The position numbers and the translations under genes are program-made. The notes under the pieces were generated by a model. It saw nothing but the letters and a program-made list of their open reading frames with translations, searched no databases and was not told where the DNA came from. A DNA stretch of 64,000 nt, taken from NCBI GenBank assembly GCA_959027945.1, contig CAUFRO010000006.1, positions 4,090-68,089 on the forward strand, written 5' to 3'. Position 1 is the first letter of the stretch, and each line of letters begins with the position of its first letter. This document shows, piece by piece, positions 56,428 to 64,000 of the stretch. The DNA is from an uncultured Collinsella sp. (lineage in GTDB: Bacteria > Actinomycetota > Coriobacteriia > Coriobacteriales > Coriobacteriaceae).

Positions 56428-59022
56428 TTACTTGTCGGCGGCCGCCTTCTTGGTGGTCGTCTTTTTCGCGGCAGTCTTCTTGGCAGTCGACTTCTTGGCG
56501 GTCGAAGTCTTCTTTGCTGCTGTGGCCTTCTTCGCCGTGCTCGCCTTGGTCGCAGTCTTGCGGCCGCGGGCGGGCTTCTTCTCCTTGGTCGGGCAGTCCA
56601 TGTTGACACAGATGCGCCACGGGCCGCGCGCCGTGTTGACCACCACGATGGGAGCGCCGCACTCGGGACAGGTCTCGCCCGTCGCCTCGAGTTTGCCACG
56701 CGCCGGCAGCGGATAGCTCACGCCGCAATCGTCATAGTTAGTGCAGCGGATAAAGCGCTTACCGCTCTTCTCGCTCTTGTGTGCGATCAGGTCGCCATGG
56801 CGTCCGGCCTCGGCGCACACCTTGCACTCGCCCACCTTAAGGTCAGGCTCGTAGTTGGTGGGACATGTGGGGTTCACGCAGATCTCGAAAGCCTTCTGGC
56901 GGAACGGCTGGCATTTAATGCGCGGCGCGCCGCACTCGGGGCACACGGCGGCCTCGCCCTCGAGCGGGCTTACCTTGACGCCGCTCGGCACCGGATAGGT
57001 CACGTCGCAGTCGGGCCAACCCATGCAGCCGATAAAGCTGCCGCGGGTCTTGGCGCTCGTCTTCATAACCAGGTCCTTGCCGCACTTGGGACAGGCGCCC
57101 ACGCGCGCATCAGCCGTGACGGCGTCGCTGATGGCGTCGCCCAGCTCCTGCGTATGCTTGAGCAGCTCGTCGAGCACGCCGGCCAGCAGCGCGCGCGAGT
57201 GCGTCACGACATGCTCTTCGGTGTCCTCGCCGCGCTCCACGCGGGTCATGTCGCCGTCGAGCTCGCTGGTCATATCGGGGCTCGTGATGCGCGGGGCAAA
57301 CTGCGTCAGCGCGTCGATGATAGCGATGCCCAGCTGGCTCGGCTCAACGGGATCGTTTTTGAGGTAGCGCACGGCGTACAGGCGCTCGATGATGCTCGCG
57401 CGCGTGGACTTGGTGCCCAGACCGCGCTTCTCCATCTCCTGCACGAGCTTGCCCTGGCTGTAGCGCGCGGGCGGCTCGGTCTGCTTGGCCTCGAGCTTAA
57501 TGTCGAACACATCGACCGTATCGCCCTGCTCCAGCGGCGGCATCTGCTCGTCGCGCTTAAGGCCGTACGGGTACGCCTCGCGGAAGCCAGGGGTCACGAG
57601 CACGTCGCCCGAGGCCACGAACGGCTCGCCGTTGACGTCGAGCTCGAGCTTGGTGTTCTCGATGGTCGCAGGACCCATAAGCGTCGCCAGAAAGCGACGG
57701 GCGATGAGGTCGTAGAGCTTGCGCTGACCGCCGTCGAGCGTGGACGGATCGCCCTCGCCCGTGGGGTAGATAGGCGGGTGGTCGGTGGTCTCAACTTTGC
57801 CGCGCGTGGGCTTCATGGGGCCGGCGAGCACCTTTTTGCACACGGGCGCCAGCGCCGGGGTGATCTTTGCCAGGTCGCTCACCACGGCGCCCAGATCGAG
57901 CGTCGCGGGGTACACGGTGTTGTCGACACGCGGGTAGCTGATAAGGCCCGCCATGTAGAGGGACTCGGCGATGCGCATGGTACGCGCAGGCGAGATGCCC
58001 TCGGCTGCGGCGGCTGCCTGCAGCGAGGTGGTCGCAAACGGCGTGGGCGGCTGCTGCTTGCGCGAGCGCTTGGTCACCGCGGCAACGGTCGCCGTCGTAG
58101 CACCGTCGACGTGGCCGTACGCCATCTCGGCAGCATCTTTGTCGGTAAAACGCGCCGTTTTGTGCGCAATCTTAAAGCGGTCGTCCTCGGCGGCGCCCTG
58201 TGCGGCGCCCATGCCGCGGATCTGCCAATAGTCCTCGGGCACAAACGCCATGCGCTCGCGCTCGCGCTCGACCACCAGGGCAAGCGTCGGCGTCTGCACG
58301 CGGCCGGCGGAACGCACGTTGCCAAAGCCGCCAAACTTGGCGAGCGTCAGGTAGCGCGTGAGCACCGCACCCCAAATGAGGTCGATGTGCTGACGGCTCT
58401 CGCCGGCGTCGGCCAGGTTCTGGTCGAGCGAGACGAGATTATCGAAGGCCTGCGTGATCTCGGCCTTGGTAAACGAAGAATACTGGGCGCGGGCGACCGG
58501 CAAGTCGGGCGCGACCTCGCGCACCTTGTTGAGGGCGTCCGAACCGATCAGCTCGCCCTCACGGTCGAAGTCCGTGGCAATGATGACGCTGTCGGACTTC
58601 TTGGCCAGGTTCTTGAGTGAGCGAATGAGCTCTTTCTCGGCCGGTAGCTTAATGACGGGTGCCCAGGTGAGGTAAGGCAGGCTCTCGAGCTTCCAGCCCT
58701 TGATGGAAATGCCATCGGCAAGGAACGGCTTGCGCTTGGTGTCGTACGGCGGGCGGGCCAGGCCATCGGGCATATCGGCCGGCAACATCTCGCCGTCCTC
58801 GGTGACCGAATACCAACCCAGCTTTTTATCGAACAGCACACTGTCGCAAAAATCGGGCGCCAGGATGTGACCGGCAAGGCCAATGGTCACGCACTCCTCG
58901 CCCTTCCACTCAAAACGGTAGATGGCGGTGTTGTACACCTTGTCCTTTTTGGGCTTACCCGTGGACAGCCGCTCGGCGATCTGACGCGCGGCGTCATTTT
59001 TCTCGGCGATGATGAGCTTCAA
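56428..59022 (-). CDS. topA: DNA topoisomerase I (type IA)
   Basis: 864 residues from a TTG at 59022 with AGGAG 6 bases upstream. The TOPRIM acidic triad is in TDFDREGE (Asp151, Asp153, Glu155). The active-site Tyr is Tyr363 in LISYPRVDN. SAGRVQTPTLALV near 238-250 matches the family. Four C-terminal zinc-finger-like units (from about residue 625: CPKCGKDL, CPECGAPRIKC, CKVCAEAG, CPECGAPIV) precede a Lys/Ala/Thr-rich tail. It relaxes negative supercoils. TOPRIM and N-terminal features lean toward the TopB-like/archaeal-like branch. Confidence 0.9.
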   Translation of the reverse strand: MKLIIAEKNDAARQIAERLSTGKPKKDKVYNTAIYRFEWKGEECVTIGLAGHILAPDFCDSVLFDKKLGWYSVTEDGEMLPADMPDGLARPPYDTKRKPFLADGISIKGWKLESLPYLTWAPVIKLPAEKELIRSLKNLAKKSDSVIIATDFDREGELIGSDALNKVREVAPDLPVARAQYSSFTKAEITQAFDNLVSLDQNLADAGESRQHIDLIWGAVLTRYLTLAKFGGFGNVRSAGRVQTPTLALVVERERERMAFVPEDYWQIRGMGAAQGAAEDDRFKIAHKTARFTDKDAAEMAYGHVDGATTATVAAVTKRSRKQQPPTPFATTSLQAAAAAEGISPARTMRIAESLYMAGLISYPRVDNTVYPATLDLGAVVSDLAKITPALAPVCKKVLAGPMKPTRGKVETTDHPPIYPTGEGDPSTLDGGQRKLYDLIARRFLATLMGPATIENTKLELDVNGEPFVASGDVLVTPGFREAYPYGLKRDEQMPPLEQGDTVDVFDIKLEAKQTEPPARYSQGKLVQEMEKRGLGTKSTRASIIERLYAVRYLKNDPVEPSQLGIAIIDALTQFAPRITSPDMTSELDGDMTRVERGEDTEEHVVTHSRALLAGVLDELLKHTQELGDAISDAVTADARVGACPKCGKDLVMKTSAKTRGSFIGCMGWPDCDVTYPVPSGVKVSPLEGEAAVCPECGAPRIKCQPFRQKAFEICVNPTCPTNYEPDLKVGECKVCAEAGRHGDLIAHKSEKSGKRFIRCTNYDDCGVSYPLPARGKLEATGETCPECGAPIVVVNTARGPWRICVNMDCPTKEKKPARGRKTATKASTAKKATAAKKTSTAKKSTAKKTAAKKTTTKKAAADK

Positions 59023-59076
59023 AAGAGGCTCCTATCTCGTATCTCTGCGGCTACGCCCGCGCTCATGGCGGCCGAC

Positions 59077-59760
59077 TTACGCCCTTGCTTGCTCAATCTG
59101 CCCGATGAGCCAATCGCACCAGGCATCCATGCCCTCGCCCTTGCGCGCGCTCACGGCAAACCGCGGCGCCTGCGGATTGAGGTCATCGAGTGTCTTAGTA
59201 TACCTATCCATGTCAAAATCGAAAGCCGGGGCCACGTCGACCTTGTTGAGCAGCTGTGCGCCGGCGTGTTGGAAGATGCCCGGGTACTTAATGGGTTTAT
59301 CGTCGCCCTCGGGCACCGAGAGAATCATGATGGACAGGTTCTCACCCAAGTCAAAGTCGACCGGGCAGACCAAGTTGCCCACGTTTTCGATAAAAATGAC
59401 GTCGATGTTCTCCAGACCGACGGCCTGGTCGAACGCATCGACAGCCTCCATGATCATGTTGCCCTCGAGGTGGCACAGGCCGCCTGTGTTGATCTGGATG
59501 GCGGGCATGCCGGCTTCCTTCATGGTGATGGCGTCGACATCCGAGGCAATATCGCCCTCGATGACGGCGCAGTGCAGGCCGGCCTTGTCGCGCAGGCGTT
59601 CGTTGGTGCCCAGAATCGTGGTGGTCTTACCCGAGCCGGGGCTCGACAAGACATTGATCACATAGGTGTTTGTCTCTTTAAATCGCTGACGCAGCTGATC
59701 TGCCAGGCGCTCATTGCGCGACAGAATCGGCGACGCGATATCAATCGTTTTCTCGGCCAT
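59077..59760 (-). CDS. hypB: Nickel-insertion GTPase HypB
   Basis: 227 residues from the ATG at 59760, with AAGGAG upstream. The P-loop is VLSSPGSGKTTT. Further motifs are VIEGDIASDVDA, the Cys/His pair GGLCHLEG that binds metal between subunits, and NKVDVAP for guanine. There is no His-rich N-terminal extension. It delivers nickel during [NiFe]-hydrogenase assembly, with HypA, encoded next to it. No hydrogenase structural gene is in the window. Confidence 0.92.
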   Translation of the reverse strand: MAEKTIDIASPILSRNERLADQLRQRFKETNTYVINVLSSPGSGKTTTILGTNERLRDKAGLHCAVIEGDIASDVDAITMKEAGMPAIQINTGGLCHLEGNMIMEAVDAFDQAVGLENIDVIFIENVGNLVCPVDFDLGENLSIMILSVPEGDDKPIKYPGIFQHAGAQLLNKVDVAPAFDFDMDRYTKTLDDLNPQAPRFAVSARKGEGMDAWCDWLIGQIEQARA

Positions 59761-59815
59761 ACTCGGCACTCCTTACTTTGGCCCCTTTATACCCCATCAC
59801 CAGATGGCTAGCGGG

Positions 59816-60172
59816 CTAATCTTCGGGGGTTTCGATTTCGATACTCGCGATATCGAGCTCGCGGCCGTGCAGCAGACGCACGTTGGCGCCGCCACATTGG
59901 GGACAGCGGCAATGAAAGCGGTCGTGATCGAAGACCTCGCCGCAGCCCAGACACTCACTTTGTGGATGAACTTCCTCCACGGCAAGCTCGCAGCCGCGCG
60001 TGAGCGGGTCCTCGTCGCGAAACGTCTCCCATGCAAAGTCGAGCGCCTCGCGCACGACCTCGGTCATATCCCCGATACGTAGCGTAACCAAAACGGCGCG
60101 CGAGGCCCCCGCCCCACGCGCCGCGCGAATCACTGTATCGAGTATGCCGTTGACAATGCCAACCTCGTGCAT
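59816..60172 (-). CDS. hypA: Nickel metallochaperone HypA
   Basis: 118 residues. It begins MHEVGIVNGIL, where the N-terminal Met-His binds nickel (a conservative variant of MHE). A zinc site CLGCGEVF and CPQCGG follows, then the C-terminal GRELDIASIEIE. It partners HypB. It lies 7 bases downstream of tatC. Confidence 0.92.
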   Translation of the reverse strand: MHEVGIVNGILDTVIRAARGAGASRAVLVTLRIGDMTEVVREALDFAWETFRDEDPLTRGCELAVEEVHPQSECLGCGEVFDHDRFHCRCPQCGGANVRLLHGRELDIASIEIETPED

Positions 60173-60178
60173 ACCGAT

Positions 60179-60970
60179 TTACTCCTCGTCGTCCTCATCG
60201 TCCGAGAACAGGTCCAGACGACTCACGAACAAGCCCTCCTTGCCCTCGCGCGCGGTAATGACCACACGGGCGATGGCAAGCGAAATCTCGTAGAGCGAGA
60301 GCAGGGCGCCGTACATAAGGCCCAGGGTGACGGGCGAGCCGTCGGGCGTGATCACAGCCGAACCCACGAGCAGGCCAACGTATACGTAACGCCAGGCACT
60401 GCGGAAGGCCGCATAGGACACGATATGGAAGACGGACAGGTAGAAGATGATGAGCGGCAGCTCAAACGCCACGCCAAAGCCGATCATAAAGAGCAGCTCC
60501 ATGTTGACGTAGTTCTCCAGATCGGGCAGCGCCGTAGCAACGGCCGAGGTCTCGCCGATGAGCCACTCAAAGCCCGCGGGAATGATGATGAAATAGCAGA
60601 AGATGGCACCCAGGAAGAACAGCACCGTCGAGGCGAGCACCGTAGGCACGACCCACTTGCGCTCGTTGGGGCGAAGCGCCGGCAGGAAGAACGCCAAGAT
60701 CTGCCAGATGATCATGGGCGTGCACATGACGACGGCCATCTTGATGGCCAGCGAGAAGCGCAGGCCAAAGCCACCGAGCGTGGTGGTGATGTAGAACTTA
60801 CCGTCCGGCACAAACGAGCGGATGGGATCTTCCAGGATATCGAGCACCACGGGCGTGGCGAAGTACAGCACGATAGCGGCGGCAAACACCGACACGACCA
60901 CGATGGTCAGGCGGCGACGGAGCTCTCCCAGGTGATCGAAGAGCGGCATACGCGCAGGTCCGATAGGCAT
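60179..60970 (-). CDS. tatC: Twin-arginine translocase subunit TatC
   Basis: 263 residues with six membrane helices. The N-terminal signature MPLFDHLGELRRRL contains the conserved Glu that recognises the RR signal. The middle region ILAFFLPALRPNERKWVVPT and FELPLIIFYLS are also typical. Its ATG overlaps the tatA stop codon (TAATG). It forms the Tat receptor for folded proteins, which may include hydrogenase subunits matured by the adjacent HypAB. Confidence 0.93.
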   Translation of the reverse strand: MPIGPARMPLFDHLGELRRRLTIVVVSVFAAAIVLYFATPVVLDILEDPIRSFVPDGKFYITTTLGGFGLRFSLAIKMAVVMCTPMIIWQILAFFLPALRPNERKWVVPTVLASTVLFFLGAIFCYFIIIPAGFEWLIGETSAVATALPDLENYVNMELLFMIGFGVAFELPLIIFYLSVFHIVSYAAFRSAWRYVYVGLLVGSAVITPDGSPVTLGLMYGALLSLYEISLAIARVVITAREGKEGLFVSRLDLFSDDEDDEE

Positions 60971-61551
60971 TACTCATCGCCTCCCTTCGGGGCGTCGGCG
61001 GCAGCGGCGTCGTCCTCGGCCTCGAGCTCGCGAGCGAGCTGGTCGACGACGGCCTTGCGCTTGCGGGGACGACGGGCGTAGAGGTCAGCCGTCGTGGGCT
61101 CTGCCGGCTCGGGCTCGGGCTCCGGCTCTGCAGCAGGCTCAGGCTCGACGACAGGCTCAGCGGCAGTGGCAGGCTCGGCACCCTCGGCCTCCTCAGCAGC
61201 ACCCTCGCCCTCGGCGGCAGCCTCACTCGCGGCCTTCTCGGCAGCAAGACGGGCGCGACGCTCGGCAAAGGTCTCCTTCTTTGCGGGCGCAGCCGTCTCA
61301 ACGGCATCCTCGTCTGCATCGGAATCGTCATCGACGGCAGCCTTCTTGGGCTTGACCGGAACCGAAGCGGCCTCACTCACCGGATCGATAATCTCGGACT
61401 GAACAACGGCCGTCATCTTTTCCTGCGTCTCGCGGAACTGACGGATGGCACGGCCGATCGTGCGGCCCATCTGCGGGAGCTTATCCGGGCCAAACAGCAA
61501 AAAGCCGAAGACCACGATGATCGCGAGCTCACCCTCTCCAATACCAAACAC
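60970..61551 (-). CDS. tatA: Twin-arginine translocase TatA/B-type subunit
   Basis: 193 residues from a GTG at 61551 with GGAGG 5 bases upstream. The N-terminal helix GEGELAIIVVFGFLLFGPDKLPQ and amphipathic helix GRTIGRAIRQFRETQEKM define the family. The last about 120 residues are Ala/Glu/Pro-rich, with an EPEPEPEP run. The tail is longer than in most TatA and resembles TatB in length, so the class is not certain. Confidence 0.88.
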   Translation of the reverse strand: MFGIGEGELAIIVVFGFLLFGPDKLPQMGRTIGRAIRQFRETQEKMTAVVQSEIIDPVSEAASVPVKPKKAAVDDDSDADEDAVETAAPAKKETFAERRARLAAEKAASEAAAEGEGAAEEAEGAEPATAAEPVVEPEPAAEPEPEPEPAEPTTADLYARRPRKRKAVVDQLARELEAEDDAAAADAPKGGDE

Positions 61552-61704
61552 ACATACCTCCAAGGCTCGATGTGAGTCGAGCCCGCACCGCGCCATTCGG
61601 CCGGAACTCGTCTATTCATTCGATCAAGTATAGCGCCCGGACGCCAAAACGTCCGAGCGCATCACAAACATATGCCAAACGGCACGCCCTTTTGGGGGCA
61701 AAGA

Positions 61705-62019
61705 TTATGCAGCGGTGATCGAAATCTCCTGGTCGACACCCAACAGCTGTACCACGCGCATCACCGGAGGCTGCACATTGGTGCAGCTAAAGCGCTTGCC
61801 GTGGTCGACCGCGTGGTGTGCGGCGCCCACGAGCACGCCAATACCCGTCGAATCGATGTAGCTCACCTGGGCAAAATCGAGCTCAACGGCCTCAGTGGGC
61901 TGCTCGAGCGCCAGATTGATGGCATTGCGCAGGCTATCGGCGTTAGAGATATCGATCTCGCCGGTTACCTTAATGGTGTAGAGCTCTGGCGTGGGGTTGG
62001 TGGAAATACCTAAATCCAT
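61705..62019 (-). CDS. STAS-domain anti-sigma factor antagonist
   Basis: 104 residues, a single STAS domain: VTGEIDISNADSLRNAI, then the phospho-acceptor motif YIDSTGIGVLVGA (Ser near residue 57). Such proteins bind anti-sigma kinases and release sigma factors. No kinase or sigma gene is adjacent. AAAGGAG precedes the ATG. Confidence 0.88.
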   Translation of the reverse strand: MDLGISTNPTPELYTIKVTGEIDISNADSLRNAINLALEQPTEAVELDFAQVSYIDSTGIGVLVGAAHHAVDHGKRFSCTNVQPPVMRVVQLLGVDQEISITAA

Positions 62020-62070
62020 GTATACGCTCCTTTACATATCGAAAGTGCGGATAGTACGGGAAGCCGCGCG

Positions 62071-63375
62071 TTAGACGCGCTCGGCACGCGCAAGCTCGGC
62101 AGCGACAAGCTTAACGGCCAGCACCAGCACATCGAGCGCGGCCTCCAGGTCCTCGACCGTGGGATAGCTCGGCGCGATGCGGATGTTGGTGTCGCGCGGG
62201 TCCTTGCCATAGGGCCAGGTGGCACCGGCCGGCGTGAGCTTGACGCCCAGGTCGGCGCAAAGCGCGGCGACCTTTTGGGCCGAGCCCTCGGGACCATCGA
62301 AGCTTACAAAGTAGCCGCCGCGGGGGTGCGTCCAAGTGGCGCAGCCCGTGTCGCCCAAGCCCTCGGTGAGCTTGCGCTCGACGGCCTCAAAGCGCGGGCG
62401 CAGGAACTCGGCATGCTTTTTCATGTGCTCCTTGACCGCCTCGATGGTGGGAAGGAAGCGCACGTGACGCAGCTGGTTGAGCTTGTCGGCGCTGATGAGG
62501 CCGGCCTTCAGGCGCTTGGAGAACTCGGCGATAACCGCGGGGCTCGCACCAATAAAGCCGATGCCGGCGCCCGGGAAGGTGATCTTGGACGTCGAGGCAA
62601 AGGCCACCACACGGTCCTCGGTGCCCGCCGTGCGAGCGAGGTCAAAGATGTTTGCGAGCTCGTCGGTCTCGTCGTACAGGTCGTGCACGCAGTAGGCGTT
62701 GTCCCAGAAGATGCGGAAATCGGGCGCAGCCGTGGGCATCTCGACCAGGCGGCGCACGGTGTCCTCGCTAAAGGTGATGCCCGTGGGGTTGGAATACTTG
62801 GGCACGCACCAGATGCCCTTGATGGAGTCGTCGGCGGCAACCAGGCGCTCGATCTCGTCCATGTCGGGGCCGTTGTCGGTCATCGCGACGGGGACGTTCT
62901 CGATACCCAGATCGGCGGTGATGCCAAAGTGACGATCGTAGCCGGGAACGGGGCACAGGAACTTGACCTTCTTGCCGTCGTGCGCGGCCTCGTAAGCGTC
63001 CCAGGGCTCGCTGCCGCACGAGCCGCAGCGCCAGAACATGCCGGCGATATCGTGCTCGATCAGCAGGCTCGACGAACCCAGCACGAGCGTCTGCTCGGCG
63101 GGGCAGCCCAGGAACTCCCCTGCCAACTTGCGTGCCGAGGGAATGCCCTCGAAGCAGCCGTAGTTGGAGCAGTCGACGTTGCCGTCGTGCAGATCGGCGT
63201 CGGCGTTGAGGATATCGAGCATGGGGCGCGAGATGTCCACCTGGGAGGGCGACGGCTTGCCGCGGGCCATGTCGAGCGCCAGGCCCTTGGCCTTGACCTC
63301 GGCGACCTCGGCTTTGAGCGCCTCGATGGCGGCATCGAGTTCGGTGGTTTCCATCTTCTGGTAGATCGTCTGCAT
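62071..63375 (-). CDS. Aspartate aminotransferase-like enzyme (PLP, fold type I)
   Basis: 434 residues. The N-terminal DMARGKPSPSQVDISRPMLD, the Asn/Asp cofactor region FRIFWDNAYCVHDLY, the PLP-Lys region FASTSKITFPGAGIGFIGAS and the Arg near RIAPSYP are visible. The pattern GLALDMARGKPS fits the aspartate aminotransferase Ic-type branch. It links aspartate, glutamate and oxoacids. AAAGG precedes the ATG. Confidence 0.87.
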   Translation of the reverse strand: MQTIYQKMETTELDAAIEALKAEVAEVKAKGLALDMARGKPSPSQVDISRPMLDILNADADLHDGNVDCSNYGCFEGIPSARKLAGEFLGCPAEQTLVLGSSSLLIEHDIAGMFWRCGSCGSEPWDAYEAAHDGKKVKFLCPVPGYDRHFGITADLGIENVPVAMTDNGPDMDEIERLVAADDSIKGIWCVPKYSNPTGITFSEDTVRRLVEMPTAAPDFRIFWDNAYCVHDLYDETDELANIFDLARTAGTEDRVVAFASTSKITFPGAGIGFIGASPAVIAEFSKRLKAGLISADKLNQLRHVRFLPTIEAVKEHMKKHAEFLRPRFEAVERKLTEGLGDTGCATWTHPRGGYFVSFDGPEGSAQKVAALCADLGVKLTPAGATWPYGKDPRDTNIRIAPSYPTVEDLEAALDVLVLAVKLVAAELARAERV

Positions 63376-63524
63376 GGGTGCGACCTTTCGCGAAGCGGTA
63401 CGTTGCAGTTCGTCTAAGTATAGACCGCCATCGTCGCAACGTTATGAAGCCGTGATAGATTAAGTTCATCGCAATGAATTACGAATCGCCGCGCATGCCG
63501 GCGTGGGGCGCCCAAGGAGGCACT

Positions 63525-63779
63525 ATGGAGTACGGATCGTTTCAGGCCGAGGAATTCGGCGACCTGCAGCGCCTGGTCGACGGACTGTTTTACGACCGCC
63601 ACGCCATCGACCGCCTGGATCTGATCGTACAGGCCGAAATCTTAGACCTGGCGCCCGATCTCATGGAAATCGTCAACCTGCTACCGCCCGGCTATTACGA
63701 CCGCCAATCGCTGTGCGACCAGCTCAACTCCGCCTTGGCCGCCCACGGCTGGGGCGCCGTCTACGGAACGGTGGAATAA
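63525..63779 (+). CDS. Small hypothetical protein
   Basis: 84 residues from the ATG at 63525 with AAGGAGG upstream. An ATG 17 codons earlier (63474) has no ribosome site. The protein is acidic and helical (FGDLQRLVDGLFYDRHAIDR, LDLAPDLMEIVNLLPPGYYD). The C-terminal part has a helix-turn style, but I do not recognise it. It is divergent from the aminotransferase. Confidence 0.65.
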   Translation: MEYGSFQAEEFGDLQRLVDGLFYDRHAIDRLDLIVQAEILDLAPDLMEIVNLLPPGYYDRQSLCDQLNSALAAHGWGAVYGTVE

Positions 63780-63841
63780 GCCTCGAGGCCGGCGATTTGG
63801 CCCGCTTCCCGACCTTGGCGAGGCTTGTTTTAGGGCTTGTG

Positions 63842-63886
63842 GCCAAAAAAGGGCAAATATGAGTACTGTTACCTTTTTAGTAGCAG
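63842..63886 (+). repeat. Single arm of MITE-like family F
   Basis: GGCCAAAAAAGGGCAAATAT and GAGTACTGTTACCTTTTTAG match the left arm at 49271-49315 at about 36 of 45 positions. The matching opposite arm is not seen before the window ends. Confidence 0.6.
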
Positions 63887-63968
63887 CGATTCTTGGTCGA
63901 AATCGGCAAAACTCGACTTGAAACTTCCTAATCACCGTCAGCTAGGGTAGCGCGCAGAGATGTGGTGT

Positions 63969-63994
63969 AAGAGGCGGGGCATGCCCCGCCTCTT
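63969..63994 (+). terminator. Terminator
   Basis: AAGAGGCGGGGC-AT-GCCCCGCCTCTT, followed by CTCTTT. It is near-perfectly symmetric and may work in both directions. Confidence 0.75.
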
Positions 63995-64000
63995 CTCTTT

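Overview
The window looks like a chromosome segment of a high-GC gut actinobacterium of the class Coriobacteriia, most like Collinsella. This is inferred from the G+C-rich coding sequence, the very large number of sugar phosphotransferase (PTS) genes, and the gene content. No 16S rRNA or marker phylogeny is available here.

Left third (1-28.5 kb): a lactose/galactoside and phospho-glycoside region. A lacA-lacB-epimerase-lacC operon feeds the tagatose-6-phosphate pathway. Next come one lactose-family EIIA gene and three paralogous cassettes, each with a LacI regulator, a fused PTS EIIC-EIIB permease and a GH1 6-phospho-beta-galactosidase. A lower-GC block follows with a Fic protein, a truncated deoR copy, a fourth EIICB permease, a TIM-barrel-like protein and a GntR regulator. 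An intact DeoR/LacR-like regulator and a galM complete the region. Only one lactose-family EIIA is present for four EIICB permeases.

Middle (28.8-41.2 kb): an orphan mannose-family EIIB whose active-site His is a Tyr, a tRNA-Thr, a second lacC-epimerase pair, a fragment and an intact copy of nagA, agaS, a GntR regulator and a complete mannose-family PTS operon (IIA-YajC-IIB-IIC-IID). Together these describe uptake of an amino sugar such as N-acetylgalactosamine, deacetylation (NagA), deamination/isomerisation to tagatose-6-phosphate (AgaS) and phosphorylation (LacC). Both halves therefore converge on tagatose-6-phosphate. No recognisable LacD/GatY aldolase is in the window.

Right third (41.2-64 kb): housekeeping genes, nearly all on the minus strand: a SurA-like membrane protein, isocitrate dehydrogenase, a HEAT-repeat protein, a hydroxyacid dehydrogenase with a His/Cys-rich tail, DegV, hpf, a solute-binding lipoprotein, an AbiEi/nuclease-like protein, comFC, ricT, holB, tmk, topA, hypB, hypA, tatC, tatA, a STAS protein and an aminotransferase. 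A roughly 265-nt structured RNA with its own promoter lies between comFC and hpf and is a candidate raiA-type RNA.

Non-coding DNA is unusually structured. At least six families of dispersed inverted repeats or MITE-like elements occupy the gaps. A recurring motif, CGGTGAACGGT and close variants, occurs at least eleven times, each time near sugar genes. Each LacI cassette has its own related operator-like repeats.
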